From DASSUW01 sp963740605 (GTDB taxonomy: Bacteria; Actinomycetota; Thermoleophilia; Solirubrobacterales; Solirubrobacteraceae): 64,000 nt of DNA. The stretch lies in assembly GCA_963740605.1 (NCBI GenBank), contig CAVUFC010000022.1, positions 124,001 through 188,000 on the forward strand, given 5' to 3'. This document shows positions 52,335 to 59,976 of this stretch, piece by piece (position 1 is the stretch's first letter; each line of letters begins with the position of its first letter). A model generated the notes under the pieces. That model did not search any database. It saw only the letters and a list, made by a program, of their open reading frames with translations, and was not told the DNA's origin. The position numbers were made by a program, and so were the translations under genes.

Positions 52335-52970
52335 TCAGGGATTGCCCAGGGACAGGCGGCGCATCAACGCCGCCAGCTCGGGATGGTGGTGCGGGCCGGG
52401 AGCGTCGAGGCGCTCGACGATCCGCTCGCGGACCGGGCGCGGCATCGCCTGCGAGAGCTTGGCCTTGGCCTCCACCCGGGTCGCCCGGAGCCGGAACGCG
52501 ATCGTCTGGGGCGCGATCCGGCGCGACAACTCCAGGCCCCCGCCCTCCAACCGCCAGCGGCTCTCGCCAAGCGGATCCTCGTGGCGCTCGAGCGTGCGCG
52601 TCAGCACGTCGAAGCGCGCGTCGCCGTCGAGCGGTTCCGGCGTGCCCTGCAGGTGGACGGAGATGTGGTTCATCGTGCTCGGGACGTCCATCAGCTCCGG
52701 GCGGTACCACGAGGCCGACACGAACCCGTGCGGCCCCTCGAAGATCAACAGCGCCGGCGTCCGCGCTTCGATGTCCTCGCACTGCGGATCGGCCCGCGCG
52801 AAGTGCCCGGCCACCACGACCTCGTCGCCGTCCGAATCCTCCAGCAGGAAGAAGCCGTACGTGGCGCACAGCCCCGCGGCGCCGGCGGTGATGACCCGCG
52901 CCCAGCCGTGATCGGCGATGACCCGACGAGCCTCCGTGAGATCGATCGCGTACTTCGACTGCACGTGCAC
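52335..52970 (-). CDS. FMN-binding PaiB-type regulator/flavin protein
   Basis: 211 residues with the split-barrel PaiB fold: a GHFAR motif (VVVAGHFARADPQ), GPHGFVSASWY, VPSTMNHISVHLQGTPEPL and the C-terminal EAKAKLSQAMPRPVRERIVE. PaiB proteins bind FMN and were first described as negative regulators of protease and sporulation genes in Bacillus; many are probably flavin enzymes. The N-terminus lacks a helix-turn-helix. The start is GTG at 52970. It is followed on the minus strand only by the convergent ABM gene. Confidence 0.85.
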   Translation of the reverse strand: MHVQSKYAIDLTEARRVIADHGWARVITAGAAGLCATYGFFLLEDSDGDEVVVAGHFARADPQCEDIEARTPALLIFEGPHGFVSASWYRPELMDVPSTMNHISVHLQGTPEPLDGDARFDVLTRTLERHEDPLGESRWRLEGGGLELSRRIAPQTIAFRLRATRVEAKAKLSQAMPRPVRERIVERLDAPGPHHHPELAALMRRLSLGNP

Positions 52971-52979
52971 GCGCCAAGC

Positions 52980-53353
52980 CTACGCGTCACTCCGGCTGCG
53001 TGATCGGGGTCCGCGGGTCGCCGTCGCACCGAGATCGCGATCACGACCGCGAACGCCGCACCGGCGTTGATCCCGAGGATGCCGGGCTCGGCGAGGGGGT
53101 TGCGCATCGTCCCCTGCATCAGCGCGCCGGCCGCCCCGAGAGCCGCGCCGACGAGCAGCCCCAGCTCGGTCCGCGGCACGCGCAGGTCGCGCACGATCGC
53201 GGTGGCGTCGCTGTCGTCGGGCGCCGTGAAGGCGCTGAAGACGTCGTGGAGCGGGATCGACTGCGACCCGATCGCCAGCGAGGCGAGCGCACACAGCGCG
53301 ACGAGCGCGGTACACGCGATGAGGACCGCGAGGCGTGAGGAGTAAGTCCGCAT
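52980..53353 (-). pseudogene. FecCD-type siderophore permease, N-terminal fragment
   Basis: The first 108 residues are typical of FecC/FepD-type iron ABC permeases: leader helix LAVLIACTALVALCALASLA, the loop SQSIPLHDVFSA and the marker LRVPRTELGLLVGAALGAAG, then MQGTMRNPLAEPGILGINAG. After VVIAIS the homology stops and Arg-rich out-of-frame sequence follows. Normal members have about 340 residues, so two thirds is gone, together with any binding protein and ATPase. An operator-like repeat overlaps its start codon. Confidence 0.82.
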
Positions 53354-53366
53354 TAGGGTGCCATAA
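53353..53366. promoter_or_regulatory. Metalloregulator-type box (copy 1)
   Basis: TTAGGGTGCCATAA, one mismatch from the inverted repeat TTAGGG-N2-CCCTAA, touches the first base of the FecCD permease fragment on the minus strand. The motif occurs perfectly at 53396-53409 and 61270-61283, both beside metal-linked genes. It probably binds a DtxR/IdeR- or Fur/Zur-type repressor; which one is not known. Confidence 0.55.
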
Positions 53367-53394
53367 GACGTCAGGGCGCGGGACCCATCACGGT

Positions 53395-53410
53395 GTTAGG
53401 GTGCCCTAAC
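53395..53410. promoter_or_regulatory. Metalloregulator-type box (copy 2)
   Basis: GTTAGGG-TG-CCCTAAC, perfect seven-base arms. It lies in the divergent region between the FecCD fragment and the siderophore-interacting protein gene, 44 bases before the latter's start codon. Confidence 0.65.
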
Positions 53411-53453
53411 AACGAGCCCGCGCGAACGCTTCCCACGCTGCGCGGGTGTCTCG

Positions 53454-54195
53454 ATGCTGGTGGCGCGAGAGACGCTGACGCCGCGGATGATCCGCGTCAC
53501 GCTGCGCTGTGCAGGCTTCCGCGACGAGTGGCCGATCGAACAGCCGGGCGAGATCATCACGCTGCTGTTCGTCCCGCCCGAGGAGCCGATCGTGCTCCCC
53601 GTGCAGGGCTGGGCGTTCCCGCCCGACGCGCCGCCGCAGGAGTGGCGCAACTACACCGTCCGCCGCCACCGGCCCGAGGCTGGCGAGATCGACGTCGACG
53701 TCGTGCTGCACGAGCCGCCCGGGCCGGCCAGCCGGTGGGCCGCGGACGTCCCGCTCGGGGCAGTCGTCGGCTACGCCGGGCCACGCGTCGACTACGCACC
53801 GCGCGACGGCATCGACTGGCTGCTGCTGTGCAGCGACGAGACCGCGCTGCCCGCGATCGCGGCGATCCTCGAGACGCCGGACGTTCCGTCGCAGGTGCTC
53901 GCGGTCGTCGAGATCGCCGGTGCGCACGAGGAGCTCGCCGTCGACCTGCCGGCGGGCGGGGAGCTGCGGTGGGTCCACCGCGACGGCGCGCCGGCGGGTA
54001 CGACCTCGCACCTCGCGGACGCGCTGCGCGCCGTCCACCTCCCCACCGGTGCCGGTCAGTCCTGGGCGCGGCCGAGTCACGGATCGCGCGCGACCTGCGC
54101 ACGATCCTGCGCGAGGAGCGCGGCCTGCCGCGATCACACCGCACGCGCGGGGCTACTGGCTCCGCAGCGGCGACTGGATCCTCGACGACGACTGA
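53454..54195 (+). pseudogene. Siderophore-interacting protein with two frameshifts
   Basis: The first frame (53454 to about 54060) is a ViuB/SIP-type flavin reductase that releases iron from siderophores: ETLTPRMIRVTLRCAGFRDE, YTVRRHRPEAGEIDVDVVLH, PGPASRWAADVPLGAVVGYA and CSDETALPAIAAILE. Around 54060 the frame changes; ESRIARDLRTILREERGLPR is read in a second frame, then after about 54130 a third gives ITPHARGYWLRSGDWILDDD and a stop at 54195. The total, 742 bases, is 247 codons plus one base. Both breaks could be sequencing slips, since the protein is otherwise intact. It is under the metal box at 53395. Confidence 0.8.
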
Positions 54196-54261
54196 ATCTC
54201 GGCCGCGGCTCGGCCCCGGCCAACTTCGGCATTTAGGGAGGCACGATCGGCCGCGGCGCGA

Positions 54262-54310
54262 GGTCGCTGGCGCTTTAACCACCCATACGGTGCTTAAAGC
54301 GCCAGGGACC
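54262..54310. terminator. Long bidirectional hairpin terminator
   Basis: CTGGCGCTTTAA (54267-54278) pairs with TTAAAGCGCCAG (54294-54305); inside it CACC pairs with GGTG, and outside GGTC (54262-54265) pairs with GACC (54307-54310) after one mismatch. The run of A/T at the stem's inner end is unusual for this genome. It lies between the convergent siderophore-interacting protein and PepSY genes. Confidence 0.75.
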
Positions 54311-54366
54311 GCGAACGCCGCCCGTTCCCTCGCTGCCCTACCCAGCCACGTTCGCCGGCGATGCCT

Positions 54367-54681
54367 CTACTTGGCCTCAGAATCGGGGTCGATCGCGACC
54401 TGTTCGTAGTTCGCGCCGAGCCGCACGTCGACGGTCGAGCCGTCGGGCTTGCGGACCTCGACCTCCCACGTCGCGCCCTTCTCGCCGTCGCGCTCGACGG
54501 CATTGACGCTGCCGCCTGGCACGAGCCTCAGCGCCGCGGCCTTTGCCTGGTCGACCCCGGAGCCGGTGGCCGGCACGTCACCGTCGTCCCCGCCGCTCAC
54601 GGCGTTCGCGACGCCAACCCCGCCGGCGGCGAGCATGAGCGCAGCGGCGCCGGCGATGAGAACTGTCCGTTTGGTCTTCAT
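54367..54681 (-). CDS. PepSY-domain secreted protein
   Basis: 104 residues from the ATG at 54681. A signal peptide (KRTVLIAGAAALMLAAGGVG) precedes a PepSY domain: AKAAALRLVPGGSVNAVERD, then WEVEVRKPDGSTVDVRL and YEQVAID. PepSY domains inhibit or chaperone peptidases and often sit next to two-component systems. It starts 11 bases after the ABC permease gene stops, so it is the last gene of the five-gene operon 59198-54367. Confidence 0.88.
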   Translation of the reverse strand: MKTKRTVLIAGAAALMLAAGGVGVANAVSGGDDGDVPATGSGVDQAKAAALRLVPGGSVNAVERDGEKGATWEVEVRKPDGSTVDVRLGANYEQVAIDPDSEAK

Positions 54682-54692
54682 GACGGGGAGTT

Positions 54693-57320
54693 CTAGGCCC
54701 GCCGGATGAGATCGTGATGAGGGCGCAGCGCGCGCAGCGTGAGCGCCCCGGCAGCGGCCACGGCGCAGGCGATCAGCACCGCGACGCCGGCGATGTAGCC
54801 CCACGGGATCGCGGGCGCGTCGGGCGGCGGGTCGAACACGCCAGTGAGCACCTTGACCAGCACGAACGCGATCGCGCCCGCGATCGCGGCGCCCGCGACC
54901 AGCCCGCCGCCGGTGACGAACAGGGACTCACCCCAGATGAAGCCGCCGAGCTGCCGCGGCTGCGCACCGAGCGCGGCCGCGATCGCGAACGTGCGCCGTC
55001 GCTCGCTGAAGCTGAGCGCAAGCCCAAGGCCCGAGGCGGCGACCGCGAGCACGAGTGCGAAGCCGAGCTCGACACGAGTGAGGCCCGACAGCTCGACGGC
55101 GGTCAGGTTCGACCCGACGACGCGGCGCGAGTCGCTGATGTCCGTCACCGTCGCCGAGGTGTCGACCTGTGTCCGGATGCGCCGGGCCACGACCGCCGGG
55201 CTCGTGCCGTCGGTCTGCACGAGGAAGCTGCCGACGGCATCGCTGCCGGTCGCCCGCGCCACGTAGCCGGCGTTGGCGACGAGGAACGAGTCGGTCGGCG
55301 CGGTCGGGAACTCCTTGCTTACGCCGGCGTAGTGGAACGGCACGGTCTTGAACTGCTTCGTGCGGACGTCCTGCAGCCGCAGCCGCAGCAGATCGCCGGG
55401 GCGCAGCTGGAAGTCCTTCACGGTCTCGGCGCTCACGAGCACCGAGTCCGGCCGCGCCCCGAGCCTCGCCATCAGCTGGTTCGCCGTGCCACCCGCGAAC
55501 CACGAGTCCTGGAGCTTGCCGGCCGCGCCGATCGTGTGCGGGCGCACGCCGTAGAGGTCCTGGAGATCGGCGCCGACGTAGGCGAAGCGGTGCTGCAGCG
55601 GCGCGACGCTGCGCACGCCTCCTACGGCCTGCAGGCGCGCGGCGCCGCCGGGCCCGACGCCCGCGCCGGGCGACTCCGTGACGGTCACGTCAGCGCCGTT
55701 GGTGAGCCGCGCATCGACCTCCGCCTGCTGCTGGTAGGTGGCGTCGAAGACGGCGGTCGAGCCCGCGAACGCGACGGTCAGCGCGACCAGCGCGAGCGCC
55801 CGCGCCAGCAGCGTCCGCTGGCGGCTCATCGATGCCGCGACCGTCGGGGCGAGCGGGCCGGCGACGGGTCGCAGGCCACGCGTGAGCGGTCCCCGCGCGC
55901 GCAGCAGGAGCAGGTCCGCGAGCCGGTAGGCGAGCAGGCCGGCGCCGATCCACGCGAGCACCGGCGCCGCGAGCGCGTACCAGTTGACCGAGACCTGCGG
56001 CAGCCCTTCCGGCGCCAGCACGAGCTGGTAGCCGCCGCGCGACGCCTGCCAGTACACGAGCGCGGCGCCCGCGAGCGCGATCAGGTCGACGTACGCGCGC
56101 ATCCACCACGGTCGCCGTTCGCCGCGCTCAACCGTGCGGCGCTGGCCGGCGACCGTCAGCGCCCGCGCGTCACGCCACGCCGGCAGCACGATCGCGGTCA
56201 CCGCGACGGCAAACCCCACGAGCGCCGAGCCGCCGGCCCACGCGGCGGCGGCGACCGCACCGGCGCCGAAGCGCGCCGTCCCGAACGCCAGCTGCCCGAC
56301 CAGCAGCGCGCCGGCGAGGCCGAGCGCGACGCCGGCTCCCCCGGCCAGCGCCGCCTCGGCCAGCGCGACGCGGACGAGCTGCCGCGTCGAGGCGCCGCGC
56401 GCACGCAGCAGCGCGGCGTCACGGCGCCGGCCGCCGGCGCCCGCGGCGGCGATCGACGCCGTGATCAGCCCGGCGAGGATCGCGCCGGGTACACCGAGGA
56501 AGAGGAACAGCAGCTGCGCGTACAGGGCGTCGGAACGGGCGCCGTCGAGCGCCGTGCCGAGGTTGTCGCCGACCATGCCGGCGCCCGCCAGCCTCGTCTC
56601 GAGGTTGCGGGCGTGCCCCGAGACCGCCGCGAAGGCGGCGCTCGGGCTGCCCGGCAGGGCGTGCCGGAGGCGGACGTGGATCTGCGTCGTGACCGGACCT
56701 CGCATCCGCGCGAAGGCGGCCGGCGGGAGCAGGATCACGTTGTCCGGCGGTGCCTGCGGCTGCGCGCCGACCGGAGCGCCCACGCGCTGGAACAGCGAGT
56801 CGGCCGCGGGCAGATCGACGATGCCGTCCACGCGCACCACCGGTCCGCCGCCGATCTTCACGCGGTCGCCCGGCCGCGCATGGAGGTTCGCCGCCGTCTG
56901 CTGGGCGAGCAGCACGCCGTCGCCGCGACCGGCGAGCACCCGCAGCTCTCCCGGGAACGTCTGCCCGTAGCCGGCGGGAAGCGCGAGCACCCGCCCGGGA
57001 CCCGTAGTCTGCGTCGAGCCGCCGGCGGCGGCGCGCAGGCCCGGGGTACGCGCGAACTCGACCGGCTGCGCGGTGTCGACGCCGCCGAACGAGCGCACCT
57101 GGCTCAGCACGGCCTGTGGCTGCGCCGAGGGCGTGAGCTCGACCTGCCAGTCGACCGCTACGCGCCCGATCGCGCGCTTGGTCATCTGCGCCGAGGTCGC
57201 GGACAGGAACGTCCCGATTGACGCCAGCAGCGCAACGCTCACCGCGACCCCGACGGCCGTCGCCAGCAGACGCGTGCCGCGGTGCCGCACCAGGCCTCGG
57301 AGCCAGATCAGCGCGACCAT
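54693..57320 (-). CDS. FtsX/MacB-type ABC transporter permease
   Basis: 875 residues from the ATG at 57320. It has the double FtsX layout: an N-terminal anchor (RLLATAVGVAVSVALLASIG), a large outer domain (about 45-275), three helices, a central linking pair, a second outer domain, and three C-terminal helices (LGFALVLAVAASGLGLALSF with SERRRTFAIAAALGAQPRQL). Such permeases are mechanotransmitters that export lipoproteins, peptides or drugs rather than import nutrients. Its start overlaps the ATPase gene upstream by 13 bases. The neighbouring lipoprotein is a possible client or partner. Confidence 0.9.
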   Translation of the reverse strand: MVALIWLRGLVRHRGTRLLATAVGVAVSVALLASIGTFLSATSAQMTKRAIGRVAVDWQVELTPSAQPQAVLSQVRSFGGVDTAQPVEFARTPGLRAAAGGSTQTTGPGRVLALPAGYGQTFPGELRVLAGRGDGVLLAQQTAANLHARPGDRVKIGGGPVVRVDGIVDLPAADSLFQRVGAPVGAQPQAPPDNVILLPPAAFARMRGPVTTQIHVRLRHALPGSPSAAFAAVSGHARNLETRLAGAGMVGDNLGTALDGARSDALYAQLLFLFLGVPGAILAGLITASIAAAGAGGRRRDAALLRARGASTRQLVRVALAEAALAGGAGVALGLAGALLVGQLAFGTARFGAGAVAAAAWAGGSALVGFAVAVTAIVLPAWRDARALTVAGQRRTVERGERRPWWMRAYVDLIALAGAALVYWQASRGGYQLVLAPEGLPQVSVNWYALAAPVLAWIGAGLLAYRLADLLLLRARGPLTRGLRPVAGPLAPTVAASMSRQRTLLARALALVALTVAFAGSTAVFDATYQQQAEVDARLTNGADVTVTESPGAGVGPGGAARLQAVGGVRSVAPLQHRFAYVGADLQDLYGVRPHTIGAAGKLQDSWFAGGTANQLMARLGARPDSVLVSAETVKDFQLRPGDLLRLRLQDVRTKQFKTVPFHYAGVSKEFPTAPTDSFLVANAGYVARATGSDAVGSFLVQTDGTSPAVVARRIRTQVDTSATVTDISDSRRVVGSNLTAVELSGLTRVELGFALVLAVAASGLGLALSFSERRRTFAIAAALGAQPRQLGGFIWGESLFVTGGGLVAGAAIAGAIAFVLVKVLTGVFDPPPDAPAIPWGYIAGVAVLIACAVAAAGALTLRALRPHHDLIRRA

Positions 57321-57979
57321 GCCGCTCCCTGGAGGAGCCGGCCGCTGTGCATCTCCCAGCGCTCCAGGAGGTAGCCGGCGATCACCGGATCGTGCGTGGC
57401 GACGATCAACGCGGCGCCGACGCACTCGCTGACCGAGAGCAGCACCGACGCCACCGTCCCCGCGCTTCCGGCGTCGAGCTGGCCGGTCGGCTCATCGGCG
57501 AGCACGAGTCGCGGCTCGCCCGCCAGCGCACGGGCGATCGCCACGCGCTGCGCCTGTCCGCCGGACAGCTCGTCGGGCAGCGCGTTCGCGAGGTCCGCGA
57601 GCCCGAGCATCTCGAGCGCGCCGGTCGCACGCAGCCGCGCCTCGGCGTCCGAGCAGCCGTCGAGCACGAGCGGCAGTCCCACGTTCTCGACGACGGTCAG
57701 CGGCGGCAGCAGGCTCGGGCCCTGAAAGACCACCGCGATCGGCCCGGGTCTCAGCCGCTCGCCCAGCGCCGGCCACGAGACGCGGCCGACGGTCGGTCGC
57801 TCGAGCCCGGCGAGCAGGTGCAGGAGCGTCGACTTGCCGGACCCGGACGGACCGACCAGCGCGATCCGCGCGCCGGCCTCGACCTCGACGTCCACCGGCT
57901 GCACCGCGACCGTCGCGGCGATGCCGGCGCCGTACGTGCGACCTGCGCCTTCGCAGCGGACGAGCGGGACGCCGGTCAC
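57308..57979 (-). CDS. ABC transporter ATPase (LolD/MacB type), first of two
   Basis: 223 residues. Walker A is GPSGSGKST, the signature is LSGGQAQRVAIARALAGEPR and Walker B ends LVLADEPTGQLD, followed by the switch His in ATHDPVI. It starts with a GTG that forms a GTGA overlap with the second ATPase, and its end overlaps the permease gene. The N-terminus (RTYGAGIAATVAVQPVDVEV) is compact, as in LolD-type subunits. Two ATPases beside one permease suggests a heterodimer. Confidence 0.92.
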   Translation of the reverse strand: MTGVPLVRCEGAGRTYGAGIAATVAVQPVDVEVEAGARIALVGPSGSGKSTLLHLLAGLERPTVGRVSWPALGERLRPGPIAVVFQGPSLLPPLTVVENVGLPLVLDGCSDAEARLRATGALEMLGLADLANALPDELSGGQAQRVAIARALAGEPRLVLADEPTGQLDAGSAGTVASVLLSVSECVGAALIVATHDPVIAGYLLERWEMHSGRLLQGAAWSR

Positions 57980-58635
57980 GCGACCCTTCCGTCGCGGAGC
58001 CGGACCTCGCGGTCGGCGTCGGCTGCGATCTGCTCGTCGTGGGTGGCGACGAGCACAGCGGTGCCTCGGACAGCCCGGCTGCGCAACAGATCGAGCACGC
58101 GGGCGGCCGTGGCCTCGTCGAGCTCGCCGGTCGGCTCGTCGGCGAGGATCACCGGCGGGTCGTTGGCGAGCGCTACCGCGAGGCCCGCACGCGCTAGCTC
58201 GCCGCCCGAGAGCTGGTGCGCTCGCGCGCCCGCGCGCGCATCGATCCCGCACGCTTCCAGCACCTCGGCGCGCCACGCCGCGGCGGCGCCCCGGCCGCGC
58301 AGGCGCTGGGCGAGCGCGACGTTGTCGGTGACGGACAGGTGGCCGACCAGGTTGCGCTGCTGGAACAGCACGCCGATGTGCCGCGCGCGCAAACCCGCGC
58401 GCACGTCCTCGCTGCGACGCGTCAGGCGCTCCCCGGCGACATGCACGCTGCCACCGTCCGGTTCGTCGAGGCCGGCCAGGCAGGCCAGCAGCGTCGACTT
58501 GCCGGAGCCCGACGGTCCGGTGACGGCGACGAGCTCGCCCGCGTCGACGGCGAGGCTGACGCCCTTGAGCGCCAGCGTCTCGTCATCGCCCGCGTGGAAG
58601 AACCGGTACAGGCTGTCGGCGGTCAGCGCGGTCAC
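57976..58635 (-). CDS. ABC transporter ATPase (LolD/MacB type), second of two
   Basis: 219 residues. Walker A is GPSGSGKST, the Q-loop segment is GVLFQQRNLVGHLSVTDNVA, and Walker B is VILADEPTGELD with the His in ATHDEQI. The signature reads LSGGELARAGLAVALANDPP, lacking the usual Gln-Arg after LSGGE, so its ATP site could be weakened. The GTG at 58635 overlaps the lipoprotein gene's stop (GTGA). It differs from the other ATPase throughout, so they are not a recent duplication. Confidence 0.9.
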   Translation of the reverse strand: MTALTADSLYRFFHAGDDETLALKGVSLAVDAGELVAVTGPSGSGKSTLLACLAGLDEPDGGSVHVAGERLTRRSEDVRAGLRARHIGVLFQQRNLVGHLSVTDNVALAQRLRGRGAAAAWRAEVLEACGIDARAGARAHQLSGGELARAGLAVALANDPPVILADEPTGELDEATAARVLDLLRSRAVRGTAVLVATHDEQIAADADREVRLRDGRVA

Positions 58636-59198
58636 GGCGACCACTGCAGCGAGTCGGTGACCAGCCGCCACGGGTCGACGTTGTCGGCGCCCTTCGGCCC
58701 CGACAGCGTGAGCGTCAGGGCGCGCCCACGGTGGAAGAACAGGTAGCGCTCGACGTCGTCCTGGCCGCTGCGGCCCGTCACCGCGCTCGTCGGCGCGGCG
58801 GAGCGATACGTCACCCGGACGGCCGGGCCTGACTGGCGGTTGACGATCGTCACGCCCCCTGGCTGGAAGTTCTTGACGGTCTTGGCGAGCTGCGGGAGCG
58901 TGACGCGCTTGACGCTGGCGACGGTCGGCGGCGACGTCGTCCGCGCCGACTGGATCCGGATCGAGTTGAGCTTGTCGGTGAACGTGACGGCGCTGCCGGC
59001 GGTTGTGCGCGCCCAGCCCTCGGGCACCTTCACCGAGTAGCCGGCGTTCGGCGGCGCGTAGCGGACGTACGCCTGGTTGTCGGGGATGTCGCCGGGCGGG
59101 CTGCTCTCAGCGGTGTTCGGATCGACCGGATGCGGCGATCCGCCACCGCACCCTGCGAGCACGGTGGCCACGACGGCGAGCGCGAGGAGGCGTGACAT
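58632..59198 (-). CDS. Lipoprotein heading the ABC operon
   Basis: 188 residues. The signal peptide ends in a lipobox LAGC (LALAVVATVLAGCGGGSP), so the mature protein should be lipid-anchored outside the cell membrane. The rest is a beta-rich domain (YAPPNAGYSVKVPEGWARTT; FTDKLNSIRIQSARTTSPPT) like the PsbP/DUF1795 type seen in small actinobacterial lipoproteins. It is the first gene of the operon and is divergent from the two-component system (103-bp gap). It could be a sensor or substrate partner of the ABC exporter. Confidence 0.85.
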   Translation of the reverse strand: MSRLLALAVVATVLAGCGGGSPHPVDPNTAESSPPGDIPDNQAYVRYAPPNAGYSVKVPEGWARTTAGSAVTFTDKLNSIRIQSARTTSPPTVASVKRVTLPQLAKTVKNFQPGGVTIVNRQSGPAVRVTYRSAAPTSAVTGRSGQDDVERYLFFHRGRALTLTLSGPKGADNVDPWRLVTDSLQWSP

Positions 59199-59240
59199 GG
59201 CCGCGACCGTAGGACCCGCGGCTCAGCGCCCGGCCGCGGG

Positions 59241-59261
59241 AAGGTCAACGCCAGGTCAGAA
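59241..59261. promoter_or_regulatory. Direct-repeat response-regulator site candidate
   Basis: GGTCA at 59243-59247 and 59254-59258 recur with an 11-base period, the spacing bound by tandem OmpR-type regulators. It lies in the divergent gap between the lipoprotein operon and the two-component genes, beside an 8-bp inverted repeat (CCCGCGGC 59215-59222, GCCGCGGG 59233-59240). Confidence 0.5.
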
Positions 59262-59301
59262 TCCACCGGCGCCCAGGCGCGGCGCGGATACCGTCAGTGC
59301 C

Positions 59302-59976
59302 GTGAGCCGGCCACGGATCATGGTGGTCGAGGACGACGAGGCGATCGCCTCCGGTCTCGGCCGCGTGCTCGACAGCCAGGGATACGAGGTGCAGCGAGCC
59401 AACCGCGGCCGCGCGGCGCTGGTCGGGCCCGACGTGGAGCTCGTCGTCCTCGATCTCGGATTGCCGGACATGGACGGCCTCGACGTGTGCCGCGCGCTGC
59501 GCGCCGCGCATCCCGAGCTCGCGATCCTCATCCTCACCGCCCGCGATCACGAGCTCGACGTGGTGGCCGGGCTCGACGCCGGCGCCGACGATTATCTCGT
59601 CAAGCCGTTCCGGCTGTCGGAGCTGCTGGCGCGCGTGCGGGCCCACCTGAGGCGCCTCGCCGCTGCCGAGCCGGTAGAGCCCGCCGCGCCGCTGCGCGCC
59701 GGCGAGCTGAGCGTCGACCTGGCGGCGCGGCGCGCATGGCGCGATGGCCGCGAGCTGGTGCTGCGGCCGAAGGAGTTCGACCTGCTCGCCCTGCTCGTCG
59801 CCGAGGCCGGGCGCGCGGTGACGCGCGAGCGGATCATGAGCGAGGTCTGGGACACCGAGTGGGTCGGCGCGACCAAGACGCTCGACACCCACGTCCTCAC
59901 GCTGCGCCAGAAGCTCGGAGACCCGGCTGCGATCACCACGCTGCGCGGCGTCGGCTACCGCCTGGACGTCGAATGA
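59302..59976 (+). CDS. OmpR-family response regulator
   Basis: 224 residues from the GTG at 59302. The receiver domain has the acidic pocket (IMVVEDDE), the phospho-acceptor Asp in LVVLDLGLPDMDGLDV, and the Lys in GADDYLVKPFRLSELL. The C-terminal winged helix (RPKEFDLLALLVAEAGRAVT; TLRQKLGDPAAITTLRGVGY) binds DNA. It overlaps the kinase gene by four bases (ATGA), and is divergent from the ABC/PepSY operon, which it most likely controls. Confidence 0.94.
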   Translation: MSRPRIMVVEDDEAIASGLGRVLDSQGYEVQRANRGRAALVGPDVELVVLDLGLPDMDGLDVCRALRAAHPELAILILTARDHELDVVAGLDAGADDYLVKPFRLSELLARVRAHLRRLAAAEPVEPAAPLRAGELSVDLAARRAWRDGRELVLRPKEFDLLALLVAEAGRAVTRERIMSEVWDTEWVGATKTLDTHVLTLRQKLGDPAAITTLRGVGYRLDVE

